Below, piece after piece: positions 26,695-35,555 of a stretch of DNA of 64,000 nt (position 1 is the stretch's first letter; the number at the start of each line of letters is the position of its first letter). Location: the NCBI GenBank assembly GCA_019114515.1, contig DXFH01000027.1, positions 41,759 to 105,758 on the forward strand. The letters are read 5' to 3'. The notes under the pieces are model-generated. The model was not told the DNA's origin. It saw nothing but the letters and a program-made list of their open reading frames with translations, and searched no databases. Position numbers and translations under genes: made by a program. This DNA comes from Candidatus Limosilactobacillus merdigallinarum (GTDB lineage: Bacteria; Bacillota; Bacilli; Lactobacillales; Lactobacillaceae).

Positions 26695-28101
26695 TTAAAT
26701 GTTTGTTGGGTAGCCAATTCCCACGTCTGCAGCATCCATAATAGCTTCTGATAATGATGGGTGCGGGTGAATGGTTAAGGCGATATCTTCAACCGTGTTG
26801 CCGGATTCAATAGCTAATGACAATTCAGAAATCATGTCGGAAGCATCAGCACCGATGATTTGAGCACCAACAATTTGTTGAGTATCCGTCGTAAATACCA
26901 AACGAACAAAGCCATCGGAAGCACGCATAGCAACCGCACGACCATTAGCAGAGAATGGGAATTTAGCACTCTTAACACTTAATCCCTGATCCTTAGCTTC
27001 TTTCTCGGTCAGACCAGTGGTAGCAATTTCAGGGTCCAAGTAGCAGACTGCTGGCATTGCTCGATAATCAACCGTTGAAGATTGACCGGCAATTGCTTCG
27101 GCGGCCACTTTACCTTCATAGCTAGCCTTGTGTGCCAAGGCAGCACCAGGAACAATATCACCAATTGCATAAATACCAGCAATATTGGTTTCACCTTGAG
27201 CATTAACCTTAACCAGACCATGATCATCGGTTTCAATGCCCGCCTGTTCCAGACCAATATTCTGGGTGTTTGGCCGCCGACCAACTGCGACGCAAACGTA
27301 ATCAGCCTCAATCTGCTTGTCGGCACCGTCTACCGTATAAGTAACTGTAACGCCATCACCATGATCATTAGCGGACTTAGCCATGGCACTTGTTACGACA
27401 TCAATGCCATGGGCTTTCATCTTCTTTTGGGCAATCTTCACAATGTCCTTTTCGTAGTTCCGCAGAATTGCATCGGTACCTTCAAGGATGGTGACATGGG
27501 TGCCAAAGTTAGCATATGCCCCTGCTAATTCACAGCCAATGTAGCCACCACCAATCAGCACTAATTCCTTAGGCTTTTCTTGCAATTCCAGCAGGCCAGT
27601 GGAGTCTAATACACGACCACCAAACTTGAAGCCACCAATTTCAATTGGGTGACTACCAGTGGCTAAAATCAGGTGCTTGCAGGTGTAAGTCTGTGCATGG
27701 TCGCCATTCATGACCCGTAGACAGTGTTCATCTTTTAAGAACGCGGTGCCGTGAATGACATCAATCTTGTTCTTCTTAAAGAGATAAGCAACCCCTTTAG
27801 TCATATGTTGGACAACCCCTGCACGGAAGCTTTGCACCTTTGCCCAATCCAGCTGGGTATCATTACTGTTGATCCCTTCTTCTGCAGACTGCAGTGCTGT
27901 CTGATAATCATGACCAACTTGGATTAATGCCTTTGAAGGAATGCAGCCAACCCGCAGACAAACCCCACCGAGCGTTTTATTTTCTTCAATGACCGTAACT
28001 TTTTGGCCTAGTTCAGCAGCGTGGATAGCCGCAACGTAACCACCGGGGCCAGAACCAACAACGACTGTATCTAAATCAACGGGAAAATCTCCTACAACCA
28101 T
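26695..28101 (-). CDS. pdhD: dihydrolipoyl dehydrogenase (E3)
   Basis: The 468-residue flavoprotein reoxidises dihydrolipoamide with NAD+. The FAD motif GSGPGGYVAAIHAAELG, redox-active GGVCLRVGCIPSK, NAD motif IGGGYIGCELAGAYANFG and C-terminal dimerisation segment HPHPSLSEA (catalytic His-Pro) are intact. The gene starts 2 nt after pdhC ends. Length and order match the Gram-positive pyruvate dehydrogenase complex. Confidence 0.97.
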   Translation of the reverse strand: MVVGDFPVDLDTVVVGSGPGGYVAAIHAAELGQKVTVIEENKTLGGVCLRVGCIPSKALIQVGHDYQTALQSAEEGINSNDTQLDWAKVQSFRAGVVQHMTKGVAYLFKKNKIDVIHGTAFLKDEHCLRVMNGDHAQTYTCKHLILATGSHPIEIGGFKFGGRVLDSTGLLELQEKPKELVLIGGGYIGCELAGAYANFGTHVTILEGTDAILRNYEKDIVKIAQKKMKAHGIDVVTSAMAKSANDHGDGVTVTYTVDGADKQIEADYVCVAVGRRPNTQNIGLEQAGIETDDHGLVKVNAQGETNIAGIYAIGDIVPGAALAHKASYEGKVAAEAIAGQSSTVDYRAMPAVCYLDPEIATTGLTEKEAKDQGLSVKSAKFPFSANGRAVAMRASDGFVRLVFTTDTQQIVGAQIIGADASDMISELSLAIESGNTVEDIALTIHPHPSLSEAIMDAADVGIGYPTNI

Positions 28102-28103
28102 GT

Positions 28104-29699
28104 TTATGCCTCCATCAATAACAGTTCTGGGTCACCCAGCAGTTCACATAAGCGGTTCATTGCACGCTGTGCGGTACCACCATCAATCACCCGGTGGTCG
28201 ACCGTGAGTGAGAGTTTCAATACTTTAGCAACGACTACCTTGCCATCTTCAACAACGGCTTCTGGGGCAATCCGTCCCATACCTAAGATGGCAACTTCTG
28301 GCCAGTTAACCAATGGTGTGAACCAGCCACCGCCAATGGCACCAATGTTACTGATCGTCATGCCAGTGTGGGCCATATCTTCGTGATTTAGTTTAGCATC
28401 CTTAGCTTTAGCGGTGTTGTCACTGATCTGCTTGGCGATGTCAAACATTGGCCGCCAATCGGCATGCTTAACGTTAGGAACATAAAGGCCATTTGGTGTA
28501 TCAGTAGCAATCCCGACATTGATGTAATCACGGTATTGAATTTGGTGGTTATCCATGTCAACCTTAGAATTCAGAATTGGGTATTCTTTCATTACTTGCG
28601 CTAATGCCTTGGTCAGGTATGCCATAAAGGTCAAGTGAACACCCTTGTCAGCAGCCAGCTGCTTGTACTTTTTGCGGTGGTCCCACAGTTTGTCAACAGC
28701 TACTTCATCAAAGACGGTGATCATTGGGATTTCGTCCTTAGCTTTGTTGACGGCCTTAGCGGTTGCCTTCCGGACCATGGACATCTTTTCAGTATGTTCA
28801 GGCCAGTCAGAACTAACTGCCTTCTTTGGTGCTGGTGCAGCTTCAGAAGCAGCTTTAGCAGGAGCAGCGGTTGCTCCCTGAGACTTGAAGCTTTCAACAT
28901 CGGTCTTCAAAATCTGGCCATGACGACCAGTCCCCTTAATTTGACTAAGATCTACTCCCTGTTCGCGGGCAAACTTACGAACAGACGGCATTGCCAATAC
29001 TGGTACAGAATGATCAGCACTAGCAGCTACTGGCGCATTAGCGGTCTTGGCTGCTGGAGCGGCAGCTGGTTGGCTGCTTTCTTCACTCGAGGTAGCCGTG
29101 CTTATAGAAACGTTACCTTGGCCTGCAGCAACCTTTAGCTGAACTAGTGGTTGACCAACTTCTGCGGTTTCATCAGGCTGAACCAAAATCTTGGTAACCG
29201 TACCGGACACTGGTGATGGCAGACCTTCGGTTGACTTATCGTTTTCAATTTCAACCAAGTCATCGTCTTCCTTGATGGTGTCGCCTTCCTTGACGTGCCA
29301 TTCACCAACTGTGCCTTCAGCCATTCCTTCCCCTAATTCAGGGAGCTTGAATTCATAAATATCATTAGCGCCAGAAGCAGCTGGTGTTGCTGGTGCTTCG
29401 CTGGCAGCTGGGGCTGGTGCACTGTCTATGCCACCCTTTACATTACCTTGGCCGTCAGCAACTTCTAACTCAACCAGTGGCTGGCCGACTTCTGCGGTTT
29501 CATCGGGCTGAACCAAAATCTTAGTAACTGTACCGGACACTGGTGATGGCAGGTCTTCGGTTGACTTATCGTTTTCGATTTCAACCAAGTCATCGTCTTC
29601 CTTGATGGTGTCGCCTTCCTTGACGTGCCATTCACCAACTGTGCCTTCAGCCATTCCTTCCCCTAATTCAGGAAGTTTAAATTGGTATTTTTCACTCAT
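28104..29699 (-). CDS. pdhC: dihydrolipoamide acetyltransferase (E2), two lipoyl domains
   Basis: The 531-residue core subunit transfers acetyl groups to CoA. It has two almost identical lipoyl domains, with lipoylated Lys45 and Lys155 in the motif ENDKSTE, joined by Ala/Pro-rich linkers; a peripheral-subunit-binding domain (PSVRKFAREQGVDLSQIKG); and the catalytic domain with DHRVIDGG near the end. The second domain repeats the first with a shift of exactly 110 residues, and DNA identity is high, so this is a recent tandem duplication or converted pair. It sits between pdhB and pdhD. Confidence 0.97.
   Translation of the reverse strand: MSEKYQFKLPELGEGMAEGTVGEWHVKEGDTIKEDDDLVEIENDKSTEDLPSPVSGTVTKILVQPDETAEVGQPLVELEVADGQGNVKGGIDSAPAPAASEAPATPAASGANDIYEFKLPELGEGMAEGTVGEWHVKEGDTIKEDDDLVEIENDKSTEGLPSPVSGTVTKILVQPDETAEVGQPLVQLKVAAGQGNVSISTATSSEESSQPAAAPAAKTANAPVAASADHSVPVLAMPSVRKFAREQGVDLSQIKGTGRHGQILKTDVESFKSQGATAAPAKAASEAAPAPKKAVSSDWPEHTEKMSMVRKATAKAVNKAKDEIPMITVFDEVAVDKLWDHRKKYKQLAADKGVHLTFMAYLTKALAQVMKEYPILNSKVDMDNHQIQYRDYINVGIATDTPNGLYVPNVKHADWRPMFDIAKQISDNTAKAKDAKLNHEDMAHTGMTISNIGAIGGGWFTPLVNWPEVAILGMGRIAPEAVVEDGKVVVAKVLKLSLTVDHRVIDGGTAQRAMNRLCELLGDPELLLMEA
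29145..29351 (-). repeat. lipoyl-domain coding repeat, copy 2
   Basis: About 205 bases nearly identical to 29475-29681 at a shift of 330 nt, with roughly ten differences, most silent. Encodes the second lipoyl domain of pdhC. Confidence 0.9.
29475..29681 (-). repeat. lipoyl-domain coding repeat, copy 1
   Basis: First of the two near-identical lipoyl-domain coding segments in pdhC; direct repeat of 29145-29351. It is long enough to allow recombination that would add or remove a domain. Confidence 0.9.
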
Positions 29700-29715
29700 T
29701 ACTTATTCTCCTCAA

Positions 29716-30693
29716 TTAAAAATTAACGGTGTCCTTAACAGCTTGTTCAATGGTTTCCTTGTTTGGCAGCCATGGATCTTCACCCTGACTGAATGGGTAA
29801 GGTGTGTCAGGTGCAGCCACTACCTTAATTGGTGCATCCAAGTATAAGATGCCTTCTTCACCGATCAGGCGTGATACTTGGTTAGCCACACCAGCTTGTT
29901 TTTGCGCTTCTTGGACAATCACTACCCGTCCAGTCTTTTTAACAGACTGCAAGATGGTGTCTTCATCCAATGGTGCGAGGGTCCGCAAGTCAAGCACTTC
30001 GGCATGGATACCTTGTTTTTCCAGGTCCTTAGCTGCCTGCAGACTAGCCTGCAGCATGTAAGCATAAGAAATAATCGTAACATCGGAGCCTTCTTGCTTA
30101 ACTTCTGCTTTATCCAACGGAACCGTGTAAGCTTCGTCAGGAACCTCTTCACGCATTGAACGATACAGTTTCATGTGTTCCAGGTAGACAACGGGATCGT
30201 TTGAGCGAATAGCAGAAATCAATAATCCCTTTGCATCATAAGGTCCTGATGGGGTAACTACCCGCAAACCAGGAATTTGGGCAACTAAGCCTTCCAAACT
30301 GTCGGAGTGTAGTTCAGGAGTATGAACGCCACCACCATAAGGAGTACGTAAAGTAATTGGAAATTCACGGGTGCCACCCATCCGGAAACGGTAACGAGCC
30401 ATTTGACCAGCAATCTGGTCGAATGCTTCGTAGATGAAGCCCATGAACTGAATTTCTGGAACCGGACGAAAACCGGTTAATGCTAAGCCATTAGCCAATC
30501 CCATGATGCCTGATTCTGCTAATGGCGTATCAAATACGCGGTCCTCACCATATTTGGCTTGCAGGCCATCAGTTGCCCGGAAGACACCACCGTTTTTACC
30601 AACGTCTTCACCGAAGATTTGTACCTTTTCATCACGTGCCAGCTCCTCGTCCATGGCAGCCGTGATGGCCTTAATCATTGTTAATTTAGCCAT
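29716..30693 (-). CDS. pdhB: pyruvate dehydrogenase E1 beta subunit
   Basis: The 325-residue subunit forms the E1 heterotetramer with PdhA. It has the transketolase pyrimidine-binding features ([40 protein letters not shown]) and the C-terminal [13 protein letters not shown] region. It begins 2 nt after pdhA ends, indicating translational coupling. Full length. Confidence 0.97.
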   Translation of the reverse strand: MAKLTMIKAITAAMDEELARDEKVQIFGEDVGKNGGVFRATDGLQAKYGEDRVFDTPLAESGIMGLANGLALTGFRPVPEIQFMGFIYEAFDQIAGQMARYRFRMGGTREFPITLRTPYGGGVHTPELHSDSLEGLVAQIPGLRVVTPSGPYDAKGLLISAIRSNDPVVYLEHMKLYRSMREEVPDEAYTVPLDKAEVKQEGSDVTIISYAYMLQASLQAAKDLEKQGIHAEVLDLRTLAPLDEDTILQSVKKTGRVVIVQEAQKQAGVANQVSRLIGEEGILYLDAPIKVVAAPDTPYPFSQGEDPWLPNKETIEQAVKDTVNF

Positions 30694-30695
30694 GA

Positions 30696-31787
30696 TTACT
30701 TACCCTCCTTACTGTTCAAACGATCCAGTTCGTGTTGAATAGCCGGTGGCGTAACTTCATACTCATCTTTCAGGTATTCTGCGACTGATTCAGCTGGCTG
30801 GCTTTCAACTTCCTTCATAGCGTCATCGATTTCCTTATCAACTTCTTCAGTGTAGGCCTTGTCCTTATCTTCAGACCACAGACCCTTCTTGGTAAGGAAG
30901 TTCTTCATCCGTACCACTGGATCCTTCTGGTGCCATGCATCTTCTTCTTCCTTGGTCCGGTAACGCTTAGGGTCATCACCAGATAAGGTGTGCGGGCCAT
31001 AACGGTAAGTAAGGGTTTCAATCATTACGGGGCCGTTACCAGCAACAATGTATTCACGTGCTTGGCTACTTGCTTCATAAACAGCCAGGGCATCCATCCC
31101 ATCAACGATGATGCTTGGAATGCCCACCGCCACTGCCTTATCGGCAAAGTCATGCGCGGCGGTTTGTACTTTGGCTGGTACAGAGATGGCGTATAAGTTA
31201 TCTTGAACGAAGAACAGCGCTGGAGCTTTGAATGAACCAGCAAAGTTCATCCCTTCATAAAAGTCACCCTGTGAAGTACCACCATCACCAGTGTAAGTGT
31301 AGGCCAGCTGCTTTGCTCCCTTCTTCTTCAAGCCAAGGGCGACACCAGCAGTTTGGACATATTGGGCACCAATAATGATCTGTGGCGGAACAGCAGCTAA
31401 ATCAGCTGGGTATTTGTTACCATTAACCATTCCCTTAGACCACATGAAGGCCTTAGCAAGTGGCAAACCATGCTTAACCAGTTGTGGCACGTCACGGTAA
31501 CCACCAAGCAGAAAGTCTTCCTTGTCCATTGCAAAGTTGCTCCCCATTTGACTGGCTTCTTCACCGGCTGTCGGAGCAAAAAAGCCGAGCCGTCCTTGTC
31601 GATTTAATTTGGTGGCTCGGTCATTTATAATTCTGGACCATAACATTTGTTTGTATAATTCAGTTAATTGCTCATCGCTTAAGTCTGGCATCATGTCTTC
31701 ATTAACAACATCGCCCTGCTCGTTAAGCACTGTCAGAGGCTTAAAAGAAGGACTATGCTTCAATGCTTCAAAATCAAGCTGTTTCAT
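30696..31787 (-). CDS. pdhA: pyruvate dehydrogenase E1 alpha subunit
   Basis: The 363-residue thiamine-diphosphate enzyme decarboxylates pyruvate. The TPP/Mg motif [18 protein letters not shown] followed by NLYAIS is intact, and the phosphorylation-loop-like [17 protein letters not shown] is present. It is the first gene of pdhABCD-lplA, which would send pyruvate to acetyl-CoA when external electron acceptors or acetyl needs demand. The ribosome site is AAGGAAGTG. A promoter and a perfect cre lie upstream, so glucose repression through CcpA is likely. Confidence 0.97.
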   Translation of the reverse strand: MKQLDFEALKHSPSFKPLTVLNEQGDVVNEDMMPDLSDEQLTELYKQMLWSRIINDRATKLNRQGRLGFFAPTAGEEASQMGSNFAMDKEDFLLGGYRDVPQLVKHGLPLAKAFMWSKGMVNGNKYPADLAAVPPQIIIGAQYVQTAGVALGLKKKGAKQLAYTYTGDGGTSQGDFYEGMNFAGSFKAPALFFVQDNLYAISVPAKVQTAAHDFADKAVAVGIPSIIVDGMDALAVYEASSQAREYIVAGNGPVMIETLTYRYGPHTLSGDDPKRYRTKEEEDAWHQKDPVVRMKNFLTKKGLWSEDKDKAYTEEVDKEIDDAMKEVESQPAESVAEYLKDEYEVTPPAIQHELDRLNSKEGK

Positions 31788-31828
31788 ATTCGCACTTCCT
31801 TAAAAATAAAAATGGTAGCTGTTAACCG

Positions 31829-31842
31829 TGTTAGCGCTTACA
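31829..31842 (-). promoter_or_regulatory. cre (CcpA) site of the pdh operon
   Basis: TGTAAGCGCTAACA, a perfect 14/14 match to the cre consensus and identical to the site at 9931-9944. It lies just after the -10 element, a repressing position. Confidence 0.85.
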
Positions 31843-31845
31843 TAT

Positions 31846-31874
31846 AGAATAAAATAAATTTGTCTAAATGACAA
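31846..31874 (-). promoter_or_regulatory. promoter of pdhABCD-lplA
   Basis: -35 TTGTCA (31869-31874), 17-base spacer, -10 TATTCT (31846-31851), directly upstream of the cre. Confidence 0.75.
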
Positions 31875-31886
31875 CGTGAAAATGAT

Positions 31887-31923
31887 AAAAAAGAGCAGAA
31901 ATTGTATTTCTGCCCTTTTTTTG
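31887..31923 (-). terminator. terminator of the permease-acetyltransferase operon
   Basis: AGGGCAGAAA pairs with TTTCTGCTCT (one mismatch) over a five-base loop, with T runs on both strands. Confidence 0.8.
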
Positions 31924-31936
31924 ATCATTCTATTTT

Positions 31937-32434
31937 TTAATGAAGATTGAAGTGCCGGCAATAAACGTAGATCGTGCGCAACTCTCCGCCAACCACTGAT
32001 ATTTGCGGTAACTCACCGACTTTATCATAGCCAGATCTTTGAAAAAGGCGCTGACTGGGCACGTTACGTTCGTAAATGTAAGAAATTACCGTCTTAATTG
32101 GTAAATTCTTTGTAATGTTCACGTTCACATAGTCCAATAGTGCCGAACCGACCCCTTGATTTTGATGTTGATTATCAATATAAATGGAGATTTCAGCACT
32201 GTGATCAAATGCCGGATGCGGATAGAAATACTCTAACCCACACCAGCCAATGATCTGACCATTTTCTTCCACTACCCAGCATGGGTGAGTATCGTCAAAG
32301 TCATTAATCCATTGACGCCGACTATCCACTGAAATCGGATTGTCATCATCCGTCACGATATGTGAAGGAACAGCTTGGTTATAAATTCCTACTAATCGTT
32401 CTAGGTCAGCTTTTTCTGCACGTCGAAAGTTCAT
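31937..32434 (-). CDS. GNAT family N-acetyltransferase (phosphinothricin acetyltransferase-like)
   Basis: The 165-residue protein has the GNAT fold with the acetyl-CoA loop NQHQNQGVGSALLDYV and the downstream ERNVPSQRLFQRSGYDKVGEL typical of the PAT/Bar (MddA-like) subgroup, whose members acetylate phosphinothricin, methionine sulfoximine or related amino acid analogues. The actual substrate is not known. Its ATG overlaps the stop of the amino acid permease gene (TAATG), so the two are translationally coupled, which fits action on an imported amino acid. Confidence 0.88.
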   Translation of the reverse strand: MNFRRAEKADLERLVGIYNQAVPSHIVTDDDNPISVDSRRQWINDFDDTHPCWVVEENGQIIGWCGLEYFYPHPAFDHSAEISIYIDNQHQNQGVGSALLDYVNVNITKNLPIKTVISYIYERNVPSQRLFQRSGYDKVGELPQISVVGGELRTIYVYCRHFNLH

Positions 32435-33921
32435 TAAGCTTCCTCCTTCTCCTTATGAGCGTTAATCACGCCACTCTTCAACTGGCCACTGGTGAGATCA
32501 ACTTGCTCTAACGGTACCAAATGTGAGTGGTAACGAATTCGGTAGTAAAGCCAAAGAACGAGCAACAACGGTACACTTAAGTAGGTCAGAATAATCTGCT
32601 GCCAGTTGCCGTGTAATAACGCCATTGGATTTTGACCAATAATAACTACTGTACACAAGATCAAAGCAAGGATGGGACCAAATGGATAAAACGAGGCACG
32701 GTAGCGCAAATCACACAATTGGTAACCTTGGGCCCCATATGCACGCCGGAAACGCAAATGTGCTGCGGCCATCCCCATCCAGGTTAAGAAACCAGCTAAA
32801 CCACTAGAATCAATCAAAAATTCATAAACGCTAGGGCCAATAATACCGGTCAAGAAAGTCATACATGCAACTAAGGTAGATGCTAGTAAGGCATAGATTG
32901 GCACCCCGCTCTTATTGGTCTCGCCGAAAATCTTCCATGCTTGGCCTTCGTGCGCCATGGAGTAGAGCATCCGCGTTGATGCGTACATACCGGAGTTGGC
33001 CGCGGAAATCACAGCAGTCAAAATAACGGCATTCATCACACTAGCCGCAAATGCCAAACCAGCGCGCCGAAAGACCAGCGTAAATGGGCTAATCGTAATG
33101 TCCTTAACTGAGGATCCTAAAAGATTTGGACTGGTATATGGCAATACACAGGAAATGACAAAAATCGAGAAGATATAGAACAAGAGAATTCGCCAGAAAG
33201 TCGAATGGATGGCCTTAGGAATACTCTTGCCAGGATCTTCTGATTCGCCAGCCGTGATTCCGACTAATTCCGTCCCTTGAAAAGAGAAGCCGGCAACCAA
33301 GAAGACACTCAGAATCGTTGGTGCACCACCAACAAATGGCGCTTGCTTATAGGTCAGGTTTCTAAAGCCAATGGCAGAGCCGCCCATAATTCCAAAGATG
33401 ACGGCCACCCCAATGATCAAGAATAAAATAACCGTCACAACTTTAATAATTGCTAACCAATATTCCATTTCACCAAAGGCTCGCACTTCCAATGCATTCA
33501 CCGTGATGATATAAATCAAAACAACTAAACTAAATATCCAGCTGGGAATATGGGGGAACCAAAAATTCATCACAATTCCTGCTGTCGTCGAGTCAACTGC
33601 TACGGTCAACGCCCAGTTGAACCAATAAATCCACCCCATGGAAAAGCCCAGTGCAGGATCAATAAAGCGGGTACAGTATGAGGCAAATGATCCGCTGATG
33701 GGCATAAAAGTAGCCATTTCACCCATACTGGTCATCAAGAAGTAGACCATCATTCCCATAATTGCATAGCCAACAATTGCACCGCCTGGGCCGGCAGTAT
33801 GAATTGCGGAACCACTAGCAATAAACAATCCGGTCCCGATTGATCCTCCCAAGGCAATCATTGATAGGTGGCGGGTCTTTAACAGACGCCGCACATGATT
33901 TTCAGTGGTCTGTTCGGCCAT
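32434..33921 (-). CDS. amino acid permease (APC superfamily, LysP/AAT-like)
   Basis: The 495-residue protein has about 12 membrane helices. The first helix carries MIALGGSIGTGLFIASG, the signature of the amino acid transporter (AAT) family, followed by GPGGAIVGYAIMG. Sequence such as GFSFQGTELVGITAGESEDP is characteristic of LysP-like and broader basic or aromatic amino acid permeases; specificity is not determined. The start at 33921 is chosen since the GAGGATG ribosome site is too close to the upstream in-frame ATG. It is co-transcribed with the acetyltransferase gene. Confidence 0.92.
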   Translation of the reverse strand: MAEQTTENHVRRLLKTRHLSMIALGGSIGTGLFIASGSAIHTAGPGGAIVGYAIMGMMVYFLMTSMGEMATFMPISGSFASYCTRFIDPALGFSMGWIYWFNWALTVAVDSTTAGIVMNFWFPHIPSWIFSLVVLIYIITVNALEVRAFGEMEYWLAIIKVVTVILFLIIGVAVIFGIMGGSAIGFRNLTYKQAPFVGGAPTILSVFLVAGFSFQGTELVGITAGESEDPGKSIPKAIHSTFWRILLFYIFSIFVISCVLPYTSPNLLGSSVKDITISPFTLVFRRAGLAFAASVMNAVILTAVISAANSGMYASTRMLYSMAHEGQAWKIFGETNKSGVPIYALLASTLVACMTFLTGIIGPSVYEFLIDSSGLAGFLTWMGMAAAHLRFRRAYGAQGYQLCDLRYRASFYPFGPILALILCTVVIIGQNPMALLHGNWQQIILTYLSVPLLLVLWLYYRIRYHSHLVPLEQVDLTSGQLKSGVINAHKEKEEA

Positions 33922-33963
33922 TTCAATCATCCTCTTTCGCTTGTTATTTGCTTACAAAAAAGT

Positions 33964-33993
33964 AGTATATGACAAAGCAGCCCTTTGCTTCAA
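33964..33993 (-). promoter_or_regulatory. promoter of the permease-acetyltransferase operon
   Basis: -35 TTGAAG (33988-33993), 18-base spacer, -10 TATACT (33964-33969). Repeated CTTTGTC/GACAAAG words flank it, a possible operator. Confidence 0.6.
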
Positions 33994-34017
33994 TCAATTT
34001 GTCTTTGTCACAAATAG

Positions 34018-34060
34018 AAATGCTTCCCACGTACGGATAACCGCACTAAGGAAGCATTTT
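34018..34060 (-). terminator. murE terminator
   Basis: A two-part stem: AAATGCTTCC with GGGAAGCATTT outside and GTGCGG with CCGTAC inside, followed by TTTCTATTTG. Confidence 0.7.
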
Positions 34061-34071
34061 ACAACTATGTA

Positions 34072-35538
34072 TTATTTATTTTCCTTTTGCCTGAGGAACT
34101 TTTGAGCTTCTTCAAAATCGTCAAAATGACGCTTTTTACGACCAATAATCTGATAATCTTCGTGACCCTTACCTGCAATTAAGACCGCATCACCAGGTTT
34201 TGCACGATCGATTGCAGTTTGAATTGCCTCACCACGATCATAGATTATATCTGCCTGATCCGGATTAATTCCGGTCAACATATCAGCCATAATTTTACGT
34301 GGGTCTTCAGTACGAGGATTATCCTCCGTCAAAATAGCATGATCACTGTGATCAACCGCAATTTTAGCCATCTTTGGCCGTTTCTTAGCATCCCGGTCGC
34401 CCCCACAGCCGACAACTACATAGATGTCATTTTTAATGAAATCGCGCATTGTATCTAATACTTTAACCAAACCATCTGGCGTATGAGCATAATCGACAAT
34501 CACATGGACGCCCGTATTAGTAGGTACCCGTTGAAAACGCCCCTTAACTCCTGTAACTCTAGTCAGTGAGTCTACAATATCGTCCAGCAAAACACCATCA
34601 GCTACTACGGCACCCACCGCAGCTAACGTATTGTACACATTAAACTTACCGATCAAATGAGTATGCACATGTTTAACCTCGTTGAAGACATGGAGGTCGA
34701 AATCCGTTCCGGTAATATCAATCTTTAAATTATCGGCATAAATATCGGCATCTGGCGTTAAGCCATAAGTTAGCACATACGCCGACGTATAATTCATGAA
34801 CTCACGGCCTACAGGATCATCAATATTCAAAACCGCTGTCTTACCAGTAAATTTATTGCCCATCTGTGCGAATAACAAACTCTTGGCAAGCTTATATTGA
34901 CTCATCGTTTTGTGGAAAGCCAAGTGGTCTTCCGTAAAATTGGTAAAGACACAGATATTGTAATCAATACCCCAGACACGTCCCTCAACTAGCGCAATTG
35001 AGGAAACCTCCATTGTCGCTGTTCTTACGCCTGCTGACTTCATCTTCGCTAACATCCGCTGACAAGTAATGACGTCTGGCGTGGTGTTAATAGTTGGGTA
35101 ACGGTGATTATTAATCTTTAAGCACATTGTACCCATTAGACCCGTCTGATCGCCTAAATCAGCGAAAACCTGTTCAATGATGTGGGTAACTGTTGTTTTT
35201 CCATTTGTTCCTGTTACCCCAATCATCTTCATGGATTGACTTGGTGAACCATAAAAGGTATCTGCCAGATAAGCCATCGCACGGTGGGTATCACGAACAT
35301 ACACTACCGGAACCGAAGTCGCTACCGGTTTTTGAGCAATAATCATTTTAGCCCCCGCCGCAACTGCCTGGTCCACGAACTGGTGACCATCAACGACGGC
35401 GCCAACAATAGCGATGAAGATTGCTCCTGCTTTGACTTCCCTAGTATCTTGGGTAATTGTCGTCACTTCAAAGTCCTGAAAGTCTGCTGGCACTACCCTT
35501 TTAAAACGAAGAGCATTAATTAAACTACTTGCTAACAC
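34072..35538 (-). CDS. murE: UDP-MurNAc-tripeptide synthetase MurE
   Basis: The 488-residue Mur ligase adds the third amino acid to UDP-MurNAc-L-Ala-D-Glu. ATP loop GVTGTNGKTT is at 107-116, the carbamylated lysine is Lys219 in YKLAKS, and the selectivity motif is DNPR at 406-409, the form linked to meso-diaminopimelate in place of L-lysine. The GTG start at 35538 has AGAGAGGA upstream. It follows asnB by 17 nt. The pairing is telling, because AsnB enzymes of this type amidate mDAP in L. plantarum; mDAP use by this organism is an inference. Confidence 0.93.
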   Translation of the reverse strand: MLASSLINALRFKRVVPADFQDFEVTTITQDTREVKAGAIFIAIVGAVVDGHQFVDQAVAAGAKMIIAQKPVATSVPVVYVRDTHRAMAYLADTFYGSPSQSMKMIGVTGTNGKTTVTHIIEQVFADLGDQTGLMGTMCLKINNHRYPTINTTPDVITCQRMLAKMKSAGVRTATMEVSSIALVEGRVWGIDYNICVFTNFTEDHLAFHKTMSQYKLAKSLLFAQMGNKFTGKTAVLNIDDPVGREFMNYTSAYVLTYGLTPDADIYADNLKIDITGTDFDLHVFNEVKHVHTHLIGKFNVYNTLAAVGAVVADGVLLDDIVDSLTRVTGVKGRFQRVPTNTGVHVIVDYAHTPDGLVKVLDTMRDFIKNDIYVVVGCGGDRDAKKRPKMAKIAVDHSDHAILTEDNPRTEDPRKIMADMLTGINPDQADIIYDRGEAIQTAIDRAKPGDAVLIAGKGHEDYQIIGRKKRHFDDFEEAQKFLRQKENK

Positions 35539-35555
35539 ACTATCAAATTCCTCTC

